A stretch of 64,000 nucleotides of DNA from RGIG4140 sp045655105 (GCA_045655105.1 JAZOOQ010000059.1:14022-78021), one strand, 5' to 3'; shown: positions 35,563-45,104, numbered from the stretch's first letter. Notes: generated by a model from the sequence alone, not told the origin. Numbers and translations: made by a program.

Positions 35563-35876
35563 TTAAGAAAAATACACAAGTAGCTGCAACAGCTGAAATG
35601 TTTGATGTCATTCGCAGACCTGTTATCACAGAAAAAGCAATGAAGAGTTCTGAACACAATCAAGTTGTCTTTTTAGTTGACGTCAATGCAACAAAAACAG
35701 ACGTTAAAAAAGCAGTTGAATCTGTGTTTGGTGTAAAAGTCGTTTCTGTAAACACACTTCGCCAACAAGGAAAACAAAAAATGTTCCGTGGCATTAAAGG
35801 TGTTCGCAATGAAACAAAGAAAGCTATTGTGACTTTGGCTGAAGGTCAAAGCATTGATGTGACAGCGGGGATTTAG
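35559..35876 (+). CDS. rplW: 50S ribosomal protein L23
   Basis: Lies at the exit of the peptide tunnel and docks trigger factor and SRP. 105 residues, with IRRPVITEKAMKSSE and TKTDVKKAVESVFGVKVVSVNT as the conserved parts. It starts within the rplD stop and ends just before rplB. Confidence 0.97.
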   Translation: MIKKNTQVAATAEMFDVIRRPVITEKAMKSSEHNQVVFLVDVNATKTDVKKAVESVFGVKVVSVNTLRQQGKQKMFRGIKGVRNETKKAIVTLAEGQSIDVTAGI

Positions 35877-35878
35877 TT

Positions 35879-36706
35879 ATGGCATTAAAAACATATAAAC
35901 CAGTAACCTCTACAGTCAGACATCTCGTTGGTATTGACAGATCTGACTTACATAAAGGGGCTCCTGTAAAAACATTAACAGAAGGCCAGTCCCGTACGGG
36001 CGGTCGTAACAACCACGGTCATATTACAACACGTCGTCGTGGTGGCGGTCATAAACAAGCTTATCGTTTAATTGATTTTAAACGTAAAAAATTGGATATG
36101 CCTGCAACAGTTGAACGTTTGGAATATGATCCAAACAGAACAGCATTTATTGCTTTGATCAAATATACTGATGGTGAATTAGCATACATCTTGGCACCTC
36201 AACGTTTAGCTGCTGGTGACACAGTTATTGCTGCTCAACAAGCAGATATTAAACCAGGCAATGCAATGCCAATGAAAAACATGCCAGTCGGCACGATTAT
36301 TCATAACATTGAATTAAAACCAGGTAAGGGCGGTCAAATTGCTCGTTCAGCTGGTTGTTATGCTCAATTAATCGGTAAAGATTCAGGCTATGTTCAAGTT
36401 CGCTTAAATTCAGGTGAACTTCGCATGGTTCGCGGTGAATGTTTTGCTTCCGTTGGTGCTGTTTCTAACCCAGATAACCAAAATACGGTTATGGCAAAAG
36501 CTGGTCGTGCTCGTTGGAATGACCATCGTCCAGCCGTTCGCGGTATTGCTATGAACCCAGTTGATCACCCACATGGTGGTCGTACAAATGGTGGCCGTCA
36601 TCCGGTTTCTCCATGGGGATGGCAAACTAAGGGTAAGAAAACTCGTAATAACAAACGGACAGACGGTTTAATTATCCGTTCTCGTCACGCAGCAAAGAAA
36701 TCCTAA
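35879..36706 (+). CDS. rplB: 50S ribosomal protein L2
   Basis: Essential for subunit joining and peptidyl transfer. 275 residues, with the signature NPVDHPHGGRTNGGRHPVS, which includes the conserved His. Two bases after rplW. Confidence 0.98.
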   Translation: MALKTYKPVTSTVRHLVGIDRSDLHKGAPVKTLTEGQSRTGGRNNHGHITTRRRGGGHKQAYRLIDFKRKKLDMPATVERLEYDPNRTAFIALIKYTDGELAYILAPQRLAAGDTVIAAQQADIKPGNAMPMKNMPVGTIIHNIELKPGKGGQIARSAGCYAQLIGKDSGYVQVRLNSGELRMVRGECFASVGAVSNPDNQNTVMAKAGRARWNDHRPAVRGIAMNPVDHPHGGRTNGGRHPVSPWGWQTKGKKTRNNKRTDGLIIRSRHAAKKS

Positions 36707-36716
36707 GGAGGCATAA

Positions 36717-37004
36717 ATGACAAGATCCGTATGGAAAGGTCCGTTCGTTGACGGTTATCTGTTGAAAAAAGCAGAAAAGGTTAAACAATCAGGACGTCAC
36801 GAGGTAATTAAAACTTGGTCACGTAGATCAACAATAATTCCTCAATTTGTGGGCTTGACTTTTGGCGTATATAATGGTAAAAAGTTTATCCCAGTGTTAG
36901 TGAGCGAAAATATGATTGGGCACAAGTTCGGTGAATTCTCACCAACAAGAACTTTCCCTGGTCATACGGCAAATGACGCAAAAGCAAAGAAAGCAGGTAA
37001 ATAA
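36717..37004 (+). CDS. rpsS: 30S ribosomal protein S19
   Basis: A head protein of the small subunit, 95 residues, with SVWKGPFVDGYLLKK and KFGEFSPTRTFPGH. AAGGAGG precedes the ATG. Its stop overlaps the rplV start by one base (TAATG). Confidence 0.98.
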   Translation: MTRSVWKGPFVDGYLLKKAEKVKQSGRHEVIKTWSRRSTIIPQFVGLTFGVYNGKKFIPVLVSENMIGHKFGEFSPTRTFPGHTANDAKAKKAGK

Positions 37005-37423
37005 TGACAACAAATACACAAGTAAAAACAGCAAGAGCTAAAGCTCGCACGCTTCGTATTTCACCAAGAAAATTAAACTTGGTGGCTGCAAGCATCCGCG
37101 GTTTAAAAGCTGATAAAGCTGTTGCTCAACTCACATTTTCAACAAAACGTATTGCTGAAGAAGTGAAAAAAGTTTTGATGTCCGCTATTGCCAATGCTGA
37201 AAACAATCATAACATGGATGTCGATCGTTTATTCGTTCGCGAAGCATTCGTTGGCAAAGCCATGGTAATGAAAAGATTCCAAGCTGGTGCTAAAGGCCGG
37301 GCAAATCGTATTATTAAGCCATTTTCAAATTTAACAATTGTTGTTGCTGAAAGAGAAATTGAAGCTCCTAAAGCAAAAAAAACAACAAAGAAAGCGGCAA
37401 CAACAAAAGAGGAGAATAACTAA
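37004..37423 (+). CDS. rplV: 50S ribosomal protein L22
   Basis: Lines the exit tunnel. 139 residues, with RTLRISPRKLNLVAASIRG and the hairpin segment RFQAGAKGRANRI. The C-terminus has an Ala/Lys-rich tail (APKAKKTTKKAATTK) beyond the usual end. It overlaps both neighbours by one base. Confidence 0.97.
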   Translation: MTTNTQVKTARAKARTLRISPRKLNLVAASIRGLKADKAVAQLTFSTKRIAEEVKKVLMSAIANAENNHNMDVDRLFVREAFVGKAMVMKRFQAGAKGRANRIIKPFSNLTIVVAEREIEAPKAKKTTKKAATTKEENN

Positions 37424-38094
37424 TGGGTCAAAAAGTTAATCCAACAGGTTTGCGCCTCGGCATCAACCGCACATGGGATTCACGTTGGTTCGCTGATGAA
37501 AATTATGCAGAATTATTGCATGAAGACATCAAAATTCGTGAATTCTTAACAAAGAAATTAGCAGCTGCTGGTATTAGCCACATCGTTATTGAACGTCCAG
37601 CTAAAAAAGCAATTGTTACAATTTATTGTGCACGTCCAGGCGTTATTATTGGTAAAAAAGGTCAAGATATTGACACACTCAAAAAAGAATTGACAGCTTT
37701 GTCACAAAACAATGATGTGAATGTTAATATCGTTGAAATTCGTAAACCAGAAATCAATGCTAAACTCGTTGCAGATAATATTGCACAACAACTTGAAAAA
37801 CGTATTTCATTCCGTCGTGCAATGAAACGTGCTGTTCAAGCAGCTTTACGCCAAGGTGCAGAAGGTATTCGTATCAACTGTGGTGGTCGTTTAGGCGGTG
37901 CTGAAATCGCTCGTACAGAATGGTATCGTGAAGGTCGTGTGCCTTTGCATACACTTCGTGCAGACGTTGATTACGGTGTATCAACAGCTCATACAGCTTA
38001 TGGTACATGCGGTATTAAAGTTTGGATTTACAAAGGTGACATCTTGGCTCATGATCCAATGGCTCAAGATAAACATTTGTCAGAACAACGCTAA
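37423..38094 (+). CDS. rpsC: 30S ribosomal protein S3
   Basis: Forms part of the mRNA entry helicase site. 223 residues, with the KH domain ARPGVIIGKKGQDIDTLKK and the C-terminal GGAEIARTEWYREGRVPLHT. Starts in the rplV stop. Confidence 0.98.
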   Translation: MGQKVNPTGLRLGINRTWDSRWFADENYAELLHEDIKIREFLTKKLAAAGISHIVIERPAKKAIVTIYCARPGVIIGKKGQDIDTLKKELTALSQNNDVNVNIVEIRKPEINAKLVADNIAQQLEKRISFRRAMKRAVQAALRQGAEGIRINCGGRLGGAEIARTEWYREGRVPLHTLRADVDYGVSTAHTAYGTCGIKVWIYKGDILAHDPMAQDKHLSEQR

Positions 38095-38110
38095 TTAAAG
38101 GAACAAGAAG

Positions 38111-38527
38111 ATGTTAAGTCCTAAAAAAACAAAATTTCGTAAAGCATTTAAGGGTCGCATTCATGGCGACGCTAAATCAGCTACGACATTAGACTTCGGT
38201 GCCTTTGGTTTAAAAGCATTAGAACCAGAACGTATTACAGCTCGTCAAATCGAAGCTGCTCGTCGTGCTATTTCTCGTGCAATGAAGAGACAAGGTCGTC
38301 TGTGGATTCGTATTTTCCCAGATGTTCCTGTTTCAAAAAAGCCACCTGAAGTTCGTCAAGGTAAAGGTTCACCGGAATACTGGGTAGCTCGTGTGAAACC
38401 AGGTCGTATTATGTTTGAAGCTGACGGGGTTTCTGAAGAAATCGCACGTGAAGCGTTCAGATTGGCAGCTATGAAATTACCAATCAAGACTCGCTTTATT
38501 GTCAGAACAGCAGATGAAGAGGTATAA
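38111..38527 (+). CDS. rplP: 50S ribosomal protein L16
   Basis: A late-assembly 50S protein near the A site. 138 residues, with MLSPKKTKFRKAFKGR and GKGSPEYWVARVKPGRIMFE. Located between rpsC and rpmC as usual. Confidence 0.98.
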   Translation: MLSPKKTKFRKAFKGRIHGDAKSATTLDFGAFGLKALEPERITARQIEAARRAISRAMKRQGRLWIRIFPDVPVSKKPPEVRQGKGSPEYWVARVKPGRIMFEADGVSEEIAREAFRLAAMKLPIKTRFIVRTADEEV

Positions 38528-38530
38528 CTT

Positions 38531-38737
38531 ATGGAAAAATTTCAAGATTTAACGGCTAAAAGTGAAGCTGAATTGGCCGAATTAGAAGTTCAGTTGAAAA
38601 AAGAAGCCTTAAACTTACGATTCCAGCAAGCGGGCGGTGTTTTAAAGAACACCGCACGCCGCCGCCAGGTTCGTCGTGAGATCGCAAGAATTAAAACAGC
38701 AGCTGCTCAAAAAAAGAACAGCAAAAAAAGTGCATAA
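38531..38737 (+). CDS. rpmC: 50S ribosomal protein L29
   Basis: A small two-helix protein at the tunnel exit, 68 residues, with LNLRFQQAGG and ARRRQVRREIARIKT. The Lys-rich tail is typical of the family. Confidence 0.95.
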   Translation: MEKFQDLTAKSEAELAELEVQLKKEALNLRFQQAGGVLKNTARRRQVRREIARIKTAAAQKKNSKKSA

Positions 38738-38749
38738 GGAGATATAAGA

Positions 38750-38989
38750 ATGCCTAAAAGAATTTTACAAGGTGTTGTTGTAAGCGATAAGATGGATAAA
38801 TCTGTCGTTGTTCGTGTTGAACGTCGTGTTATGCACCCTGTTTATAAAAAATACATCAAACGCAGTAAAAAATATACTGCACATGATGAAAACAATTTGT
38901 GCAAAGTCGGTGACGTTGTGCAAATTATCGAGAGCCGTCCATTATCTAAAACAAAAACTTGGGTAGTGGTTTCGGAAGAAAGTAAATAA
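38750..38989 (+). CDS. rpsQ: 30S ribosomal protein S17
   Basis: An OB-fold primary 16S-binding protein, 79 residues, with GVVVSDKMDKSVVVRVER, YKKYIKRSKKYTAHDE and GDVVQIIESRPLSKTK. AAGGAGA precedes the ATG. Confidence 0.97.
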   Translation: MPKRILQGVVVSDKMDKSVVVRVERRVMHPVYKKYIKRSKKYTAHDENNLCKVGDVVQIIESRPLSKTKTWVVVSEESK

Positions 38990-39018
38990 TTGGATTCTAA
39001 CTAAGGAAGGAAATACCA

Positions 39019-39387
39019 ATGATTCAAGTAGAAACAAACCTTGATGTTGCTGACAACTCTGGTGCATTGAAAGTTCAATGTATTAAAGTTATCGGTGGCT
39101 CAAAACGTAAGGTTGCTTCAGTCGGTGACGTAATTATCGTTTCCGTTAAAAAAGCAAAACCACGTGGGAAAGTCAAGAAAGGTGATGTTCAACGCGCTTT
39201 AATCGTTAGAACATCAAAAGAAATTCATAGACAAGATGGTACAGCCATTCGCTTTGATTCAAATGCGGTTGTTTTAGTGAACAAAGACGGTGAACCAATC
39301 GGCACACGTATCTTTGGCCCGGTTACCCGTGAATTACGCGCTAAAAACTATACCAAAATTATGTCTTTAGCTCCGGAGGTATTATAA
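39019..39387 (+). CDS. rplN: 50S ribosomal protein L14
   Basis: 122 residues, exact family length, with LDVADNSGALKVQCIKVIGG and the closing FGPVTRELR. Forms intersubunit contacts. First gene of the spc segment; the gap after rpsQ is 29 bases with no promoter. Confidence 0.98.
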   Translation: MIQVETNLDVADNSGALKVQCIKVIGGSKRKVASVGDVIIVSVKKAKPRGKVKKGDVQRALIVRTSKEIHRQDGTAIRFDSNAVVLVNKDGEPIGTRIFGPVTRELRAKNYTKIMSLAPEVL

Positions 39388-39388
39388 G

Positions 39389-39703
39389 ATGGCTATGAAA
39401 ATTAAAAAAGGTGATCAAGTAATTGTGATTACTGGCCGTGATAAAGGTAAAACAGGTGAAGTGATCAAATCAATGCCAAAAGAAAACAAAGTGATTGTTC
39501 AAGGCATCAATTTGGTTAAACGTCACACAAAACCAACTCAAGAATCAGCTGGCGGCATCGTTTCAAAAGAAGCCCCAATTCATGTTTCAAATGTTGCATT
39601 AATTGATCCAAAAGATGGTAAAGCAACAAGAGTCGGTTTCAAAGTTGAAGACGGTAAAAAAGTTCGTGTTTCAAAACGCTCAGGCGAAGTAATCAGTAAA
39701 TAA
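39389..39703 (+). CDS. rplX: 50S ribosomal protein L24
   Basis: An assembly initiator with a KOW domain (KGDQVIVITGRDKGKTGEV). 104 residues. It begins one base after the rplN stop. Confidence 0.97.
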   Translation: MAMKIKKGDQVIVITGRDKGKTGEVIKSMPKENKVIVQGINLVKRHTKPTQESAGGIVSKEAPIHVSNVALIDPKDGKATRVGFKVEDGKKVRVSKRSGEVISK

Positions 39704-39714
39704 GGGAATACATC

Positions 39715-40257
39715 ATGACAGCAAGATTAAAAAAGAAATATGATGAAGAAATTGCTCCCGCTTTGTTAGCTAAATTTGGCTACAAAAACAAGATGGAACT
39801 CCCACGTTTAGATAAAATCGTTTTAAACATGGGTGTTGGGGAAGCAACTGAAGATCGTAAAGCTCTTGAAGGTGCTTTGAAAGACATGGAAGCCATTGCA
39901 GGTCAAAAACCTGTTTTGACTCATTCCAAAAAATCTATTGCCACATTCAAATTACGTGAAGGTATGCCAATCGGATGTAAAGTTACACTCCGTCGTGAAA
40001 AAATGTATGAATTTTTAGATCGTTTAATCACAATGGCTCTCCCACGCGTTCGTGACTTTAGAGGTGTCCCAAACAAAAGTTTTGATGGCCATGGCAACTA
40101 TGCTTTTGGTTTGAAAGAACAAATCGTTTTCCTCGAAATCAACTATGATACAGTTGATAAAATCAGAGGTATGGACATTGTTATCGCAACAACAGCTAAA
40201 ACAGACGAAGAAGCTAAAGCTCTCTTAGCCGGTTTTGGTATGCCATTTATGAAATAA
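39715..40257 (+). CDS. rplE: 50S ribosomal protein L5
   Basis: Binds 5S rRNA in the central protuberance. 180 residues, with LDKIVLNMGVGEA and ALPRVRDFRGVPNKSFDGHGNY. Confidence 0.98.
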   Translation: MTARLKKKYDEEIAPALLAKFGYKNKMELPRLDKIVLNMGVGEATEDRKALEGALKDMEAIAGQKPVLTHSKKSIATFKLREGMPIGCKVTLRREKMYEFLDRLITMALPRVRDFRGVPNKSFDGHGNYAFGLKEQIVFLEINYDTVDKIRGMDIVIATTAKTDEEAKALLAGFGMPFMK

Positions 40258-40268
40258 GGAATGAGAAC

Positions 40269-40574
40269 ATGTCAAAAAAATGTTTAATTAATAGAAACTT
40301 AAAGCGCGAAAAAATGGTGAAAAAATTCGCCAACAAACGTGCAGAGTTAAAGGCTATTGTTGCGGATCCTAATGCTACACCAGAACAACGCTGGGAAGCT
40401 GGTATCAAATTAGCCAAGTTACCAAGAAACTCTTCTCAAACAAGAGTTCACAGACGCTGTAAATTAACAGGTCGTTCACATGGTAACTATCGTAAATTAG
40501 AAATGAGTCGTATCCAGTTAAGAAAATTGGCCAACGAAGGTCAAATCCCTGGTATGACAAAGTCAAGTTGGTAA
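40269..40574 (+). CDS. rpsN: 30S ribosomal protein S14 (zinc-free form)
   Basis: 101 residues; the long form without the CxxC zinc pair. The signature RCKLTGRSHGNYRKLEMSRI and the closing GMTKSSW are intact. Confidence 0.97.
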   Translation: MSKKCLINRNLKREKMVKKFANKRAELKAIVADPNATPEQRWEAGIKLAKLPRNSSQTRVHRRCKLTGRSHGNYRKLEMSRIQLRKLANEGQIPGMTKSSW

Positions 40575-40586
40575 GGAGGACGCAAC

Positions 40587-40985
40587 ATGTCTATGACAGA
40601 TCCTTTGGGCGATATGCTCACACGCATCAGAAATGGTGGGCAAGCTCATAAAAGTTTTGTAACTGCTCCTGCTTCAAAATTACGCGCTAGCGTCTTAGAA
40701 GTTTTGAAAAGAGAAGGTTACATTCGTGATTTTGAACGCATTGATGTCCGTCCAGGTGTCAGCGAATTCAAAATTGAATTAAAATATTTTGAAGATAAAC
40801 CGGTTATCAAAGAAATCCAACGTGTTTCAACACCAGGTCGCCGTGTTTATTCAAAAGTTAAAGATTTACCAAGATTTTACAACGGTCTCGGTATCTATGT
40901 TTTATCAACACCATCAGGCGTTATGTCTGATCATGAAGCTCGTCAAGCCAATTTGGGTGGCGAAGTTTTATGTAAAGTATTTTAA
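40587..40985 (+). CDS. rpsH: 30S ribosomal protein S8
   Basis: 132 residues, with DPLGDMLTRIRNG and the closing GVMSDHEARQANLGGEVLCKVF. In E. coli it represses the spc operon; a matching site cannot be judged here. GGAGGA precedes the ATG. Confidence 0.98.
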   Translation: MSMTDPLGDMLTRIRNGGQAHKSFVTAPASKLRASVLEVLKREGYIRDFERIDVRPGVSEFKIELKYFEDKPVIKEIQRVSTPGRRVYSKVKDLPRFYNGLGIYVLSTPSGVMSDHEARQANLGGEVLCKVF

Positions 40986-40997
40986 TAGGAGGAAGAT

Positions 40998-41531
40998 ATG
41001 TCACGTATTGGTAAACATCCTGTTAAATTACCTGCCGGTGTTACAGCCACAATTTCTGCCAATGAAATCGTTATCAAAGGCAAATTGGGTGAATTAAAAG
41101 CCACACTTCCAGCTGGTGTTTCAGTGAAATTGGAAAATGACGAAGTTGTTGTTCGTCCAGTTTCAGAAACAAAAGAACACCGCATGTTGTGGGGCACAAT
41201 GCGCGCTAATATCCAAAATATGGTTATTGGTGTTTCAGAAGGCTTTAAACGCAAATTAGAATTAATCGGTGTTGGTTACAAAGCTCAAGCTCAAGGCACA
41301 AAACTTAAACTTTCTTTAGGTTACAGCCACGATATCGATTATGAAATGCCAGCTGGCGTTCAATGCGTAACTCCTCAACCAACAGTTATTGAATTAACAA
41401 GTGCTGATAAGCAATTGGTTGGACAAGTTGCCTCTGAAATTCGTTCTTATCGTTCACCTGAACCGTATAAAGGCAAAGGGGTTAAATATGAAGAAGAAAC
41501 CGTTTTGCGTAAAGTCGGTAAGAAGAAATAA
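40998..41531 (+). CDS. rplF: 50S ribosomal protein L6
   Basis: 177 residues, with SRIGKHPVKLPAGV and the C-terminal EIRSYRSPEPYKGKGVKYEEE signature. Located at the factor-binding site of the 50S. Confidence 0.98.
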   Translation: MSRIGKHPVKLPAGVTATISANEIVIKGKLGELKATLPAGVSVKLENDEVVVRPVSETKEHRMLWGTMRANIQNMVIGVSEGFKRKLELIGVGYKAQAQGTKLKLSLGYSHDIDYEMPAGVQCVTPQPTVIELTSADKQLVGQVASEIRSYRSPEPYKGKGVKYEEETVLRKVGKKK

Positions 41532-41542
41532 AGGATAGAAAA

Positions 41543-41893
41543 ATGAAACAAATTACAAAACATGACCGTCGTAAAGCGCGCATTCGCTGGGGTTTGAAAC
41601 AAAACGCTGGTGGACGCTTAAGATTATCAGTGTATCGTTCTGAAAAGAACATTTACGCTCAAATTATTGACGATTCAAAAGGTGTGACTTTGGTTTCTGC
41701 TTCTTCAAAAGATAAAGAAATCACAGCTAAAGGTTCAACAGTTGCAGGTGCTGCTGCTGTTGGTAAGCTTGTTGCTGAAAGAGCTATCAAAGCAGGCCTT
41801 AAAGAAGTCGTTTTTGACCGTAGCGGTTATTTATATCATGGCCGAGTCAAAGCGGTTGCAGAAGCAGCTCGTGAAGCCGGATTATCTTTCTAG
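41543..41893 (+). CDS. rplR: 50S ribosomal protein L18
   Basis: A 5S rRNA-binding protein of 116 residues, with RLRLSVYRSEKNIYAQIID and the closing FDRSGYLYHGRVKAVAEAAREAGL. Confidence 0.98.
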   Translation: MKQITKHDRRKARIRWGLKQNAGGRLRLSVYRSEKNIYAQIIDDSKGVTLVSASSKDKEITAKGSTVAGAAAVGKLVAERAIKAGLKEVVFDRSGYLYHGRVKAVAEAAREAGLSF

Positions 41894-41902
41894 GAGAAAA
41901 CA

Positions 41903-42496
41903 ATGGCAGAAAATGAAATTCAAGAAAAGAAACGTCGTCCTCGCAAAGATCGCGAAGCTGATGTTAAAATGGAAAGAGCTGCAGATGAATTCACAGATCG
42001 CGTGATTCACGTTAATCGTGTTTCTAAAACAGTTAAAGGTGGTAAAAGATTTGCTTTTGCAGCTTTAGTTGTTGTCGGAGACCAAAAAGGACGTTTAGGT
42101 TTTGCTCATGCAAAAGCTAAAGAAGTTCCAGATGCAATTAAAAAAGCAACAGAACGTGCTCGTCGCAATTTGATTCGTGTTCCTTTAAGAGAAGGTCGCA
42201 CATTACATCATGACGTTCTTGGCACATTTGGTGCTGGCCACGTAACACTTAGAACAGCTCCTGCTGGTACTGGTATTATTGCTGGTGGTCCTATGCGTGC
42301 TATTTTTGAAGTGATGGGTATTCAAGACGTTGTTGCAAAATGCACAGGTTCTTCAAACCCACATAACATGGTTCGTGCAACATTTAATGCATTAACATCT
42401 TTGTATTCACCAAGAACAATTGCTGCAAAGCGTGGTAAAAAAGTTGGTGATATCGTCAGCCGCCGTGATGGTGCTGTCGCCAAAGATGCTGAATAA
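41903..42496 (+). CDS. rpsE: 30S ribosomal protein S5
   Basis: A fidelity and mRNA-entry protein of 197 residues, with the double-stranded-RNA-binding region HVNRVSKTVKGGKRFAFAAL and the GTGIIAGGPMRAIFE loop. The next gene in most bacteria is rpmD (L30); here rplO follows after only 11 bases. Confidence 0.98.
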   Translation: MAENEIQEKKRRPRKDREADVKMERAADEFTDRVIHVNRVSKTVKGGKRFAFAALVVVGDQKGRLGFAHAKAKEVPDAIKKATERARRNLIRVPLREGRTLHHDVLGTFGAGHVTLRTAPAGTGIIAGGPMRAIFEVMGIQDVVAKCTGSSNPHNMVRATFNALTSLYSPRTIAAKRGKKVGDIVSRRDGAVAKDAE

Positions 42497-42507
42497 GGAA
42501 GTAAGCT

Positions 42508-43047
42508 ATGAAATTAAATCAAATTCGTGATAACAAAGGGGCTCGTAAAGAGTCAATGCGTGTTGCACGTGGTGTCGGTTCTGGAAAAGGCCGCACAGGT
42601 GGACGCGGGTTCAAAGGTCAAAAATCAAGAACTGGTGTTTCCATTAAAGGATTTGAAGGCGGTCAAATGCCGATCTTCCGTCGCTTACCACGTCGTGGAT
42701 TCAACAATCCATTACGTATGAGCTACGTTGAAATCAATTTGGGAACAATCCAAAAAGCAATCGATGCTTCTATTTTAGCAGCAGATCAAGAAATTAACGG
42801 TGTTTCATTAATGGAAGCTGGCTTGATCAAACATGTTAAAGATGGCGTTCGCTTGTTGGCAACTGGTACATTAACAAGCAAAGTTACAATTCGTGTAGCT
42901 GGTGCTTCAAAAGCTGCTCAAACAGCTGTTGAAAATGCTGGTGGTCAATTGATTTTAGAACCAAAAAAAGAAACAGTTCTTGTTAAAGGTCAAAAGACTT
43001 CTAAAAAAGAACCAAAAACAGCCCCAAAAAAAACAAAAAAAGCATAA
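42508..43047 (+). CDS. rplO: 50S ribosomal protein L15
   Basis: A 50S assembly protein of 179 residues, with GVGSGKGRTGGRGFKGQKSRTG-type Gly-rich start and LPRRGFNNPL. It has an unusually long Lys/Thr-rich C-terminal tail (from about 150). No L30 gene lies before it. Confidence 0.97.
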   Translation: MKLNQIRDNKGARKESMRVARGVGSGKGRTGGRGFKGQKSRTGVSIKGFEGGQMPIFRRLPRRGFNNPLRMSYVEINLGTIQKAIDASILAADQEINGVSLMEAGLIKHVKDGVRLLATGTLTSKVTIRVAGASKAAQTAVENAGGQLILEPKKETVLVKGQKTSKKEPKTAPKKTKKA

Positions 43048-43073
43048 TATAAAAAAATAAGGAGAGAACAACA

Positions 43074-44405
43074 ATGGCGTCAATGTCTGATAAATTATCA
43101 TCAAATATGGATTTTTCTGCTTTTTCAAAAGCAAAAGATCTTCAGAAGCGGTTGTTGTTCACCTTATTTGCTTTAATTGTGTTTCGTTTGGGAACATATA
43201 TTCCATTGCCAGGAATTAACCCCTCTGTTTTAAATGAGTTTTTCTCTGAAAACAGCGGGGGTCTCCTTGGCATGTTTAACGCTTTTACGGGGGGCGCTTT
43301 ATCCCGTATGTCAATTTTAGCATTGAACATTATGCCATATATTTCGGCATCTATTATTGTTCAATTAGGCACAAGCGTTTTACCTTCTTTGAGTGCTTTG
43401 AAAAAAGAAGGCGAATCGGGTTTTAGAAAAATTAATCAATATACCCGTTATTTAACAGTTTTAATTACAGTTGTTCAAGCGTTCTTTATGGCTCAAGCGC
43501 TTGAAAATGGAAATGCGGTGATTATGCCATCTCATTTCATGTTTGAGTTATCAACTATTGTATCATTATTAGGCGGAACAATGTTTGTTGTTTGGCTTGG
43601 AGAGCAAATCACTGCTCGGGGTGTTGGAAATGGCGCCTCTTTAATTATTATGACTGGTATCGTTGCTGGTATTCCTGGTGCAATGGTTCGTGTTTTTGAA
43701 GAAAACAGAGTAGGGGCTTTATCAACTCCATTATTGCTTTTCTTGGTATTATTAACATTTGCAACGATTTATATTGTTGTTTTCGTTGAAAGAGCTCAAC
43801 GCAGAATTCCAATTCAATATCCAAAACGCCAAATGGGTAACAGAATGATGCAAGGTGCAAATTCTCACTTGCCACTTAAAATTAATCCAACTGGTGTGAT
43901 GCCTCCAATTTTTGCAAGTGCAATTTTGGCAGTTCCATTGGCAATTGTTCAATTTTCTTCTAAAGAATCAACATCTGATGTTGTGAACTCTTTAGCTGTT
44001 GCATTGAATCCAGGAAATTGGTTATATTTGCTTACATTTGCATCTTTAATCTTTTTCTTTACATTCTTTTACACAGGTATTCAATCTAATCCAACAGAAA
44101 CAGCCGATAATTTGAAGAAACAAGGTGGTTTTGTTGCGGGAATTCGTCCAGGAAAACAAACAGCTGAATATTTGGATTATGTTATTTCAAGATTAACATT
44201 TGTTGGAGCAACATATTTAACACTTTTATGTGTTGTTCCTGAAGTTTTGATTGCACAATTAGGTGTACCATTTGTTTTGGGAGGAACAACGCTTTTGATT
44301 GTGGTTTCTGTTATTATGGAAACAGTTTCACAAATTCAATCCCATTTGATTGCTCACAGATATGAAGGATTGATCAAAAAAGCAAAATTAAAAGGTCGTT
44401 TATAA
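43074..44405 (+). CDS. secY: Preprotein translocase subunit SecY
   Basis: The channel of the Sec export system. 443 residues with ten membrane segments. LGTYIPLPGINP lies in the plug region and segment 2 follows; ALNIMPYISASII and the cytoplasmic loop ERAQRRIPIQYPKR are highly conserved. The RBS AAGGAGA precedes the ATG. Sits between rplO and adk, the usual position. Confidence 0.98.
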   Translation: MASMSDKLSSNMDFSAFSKAKDLQKRLLFTLFALIVFRLGTYIPLPGINPSVLNEFFSENSGGLLGMFNAFTGGALSRMSILALNIMPYISASIIVQLGTSVLPSLSALKKEGESGFRKINQYTRYLTVLITVVQAFFMAQALENGNAVIMPSHFMFELSTIVSLLGGTMFVVWLGEQITARGVGNGASLIIMTGIVAGIPGAMVRVFEENRVGALSTPLLLFLVLLTFATIYIVVFVERAQRRIPIQYPKRQMGNRMMQGANSHLPLKINPTGVMPPIFASAILAVPLAIVQFSSKESTSDVVNSLAVALNPGNWLYLLTFASLIFFFTFFYTGIQSNPTETADNLKKQGGFVAGIRPGKQTAEYLDYVISRLTFVGATYLTLLCVVPEVLIAQLGVPFVLGGTTLLIVVSVIMETVSQIQSHLIAHRYEGLIKKAKLKGRL

Positions 44406-44426
44406 TCAACAAAAAGGGGAATAGGG

Positions 44427-45104
44427 ATGCAAACACCAAAAAGACATATCGTATTGATGGGAGCGCCGGGTAGCGGCAAGGGAACGCAAGGCGCTATTTT
44501 AGCTGAAAAGCTTGGAATTAAATCATTTTCAATGGGTGATATTTTAAGAGGTGTTGCAAAAGGAGAGTCAAAAGAAGCTGAATCAATTAAAAAATTAATT
44601 GATAAGGGGCGTATGGTTCCAAATAAATTAGCTGTTCGTTTGATGGAAAATGAGTTGCTGAAACCTGAAAATGCAGAAGGCTATATTTTAGATGGATTTC
44701 CAAGAGAGTTGCCACAAGCAAAAGTATTGGATAAAGATTTAGCATCACGCAAATATAAAAAATATAATATGGGCGTGGATTTGGTATTGCTTTTACAAGT
44801 GCCAGACGATTATGTGATTGATCGGATTATTGGTCGTTATCAATGTGCAAAATGTAAAGAGCTTTACCATGAAAAGTTTAAACAACCAAAACAATTTGGC
44901 ATTTGCGATGTTTGTGGTTGTAAAGAATTTACAAGGCGGGCTGACGATACCTATGAAACGGTTGTATCTAGACTCCGGACGTTCCGCTCTGTAACGGCTC
45001 CAGTTATACCTTACTACGAACAAAAGGGGCTCTTAGTGTGCGTTGATGGGACGGGACCCATTGACGTTGTTAGTGAAAAAATAAGAAAAATAGTAGGCTA
45101 TTGA
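44427..45104 (+). CDS. adk: Adenylate kinase, zinc-lid type
   Basis: Interconverts ATP + AMP with 2 ADP. The P-loop GAPGSGKGTQG, the AMP-site DGFPREL and LID residues are present. The LID domain has CAKC and CDVC, four Cys that would bind Zn2+. 225 residues. The adk position between secY and rpsM is typical of alphaproteobacteria. The 3' end is 8 bases before the rpsM promoter -35 box. Confidence 0.97.
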   Translation: MQTPKRHIVLMGAPGSGKGTQGAILAEKLGIKSFSMGDILRGVAKGESKEAESIKKLIDKGRMVPNKLAVRLMENELLKPENAEGYILDGFPRELPQAKVLDKDLASRKYKKYNMGVDLVLLLQVPDDYVIDRIIGRYQCAKCKELYHEKFKQPKQFGICDVCGCKEFTRRADDTYETVVSRLRTFRSVTAPVIPYYEQKGLLVCVDGTGPIDVVSEKIRKIVGY

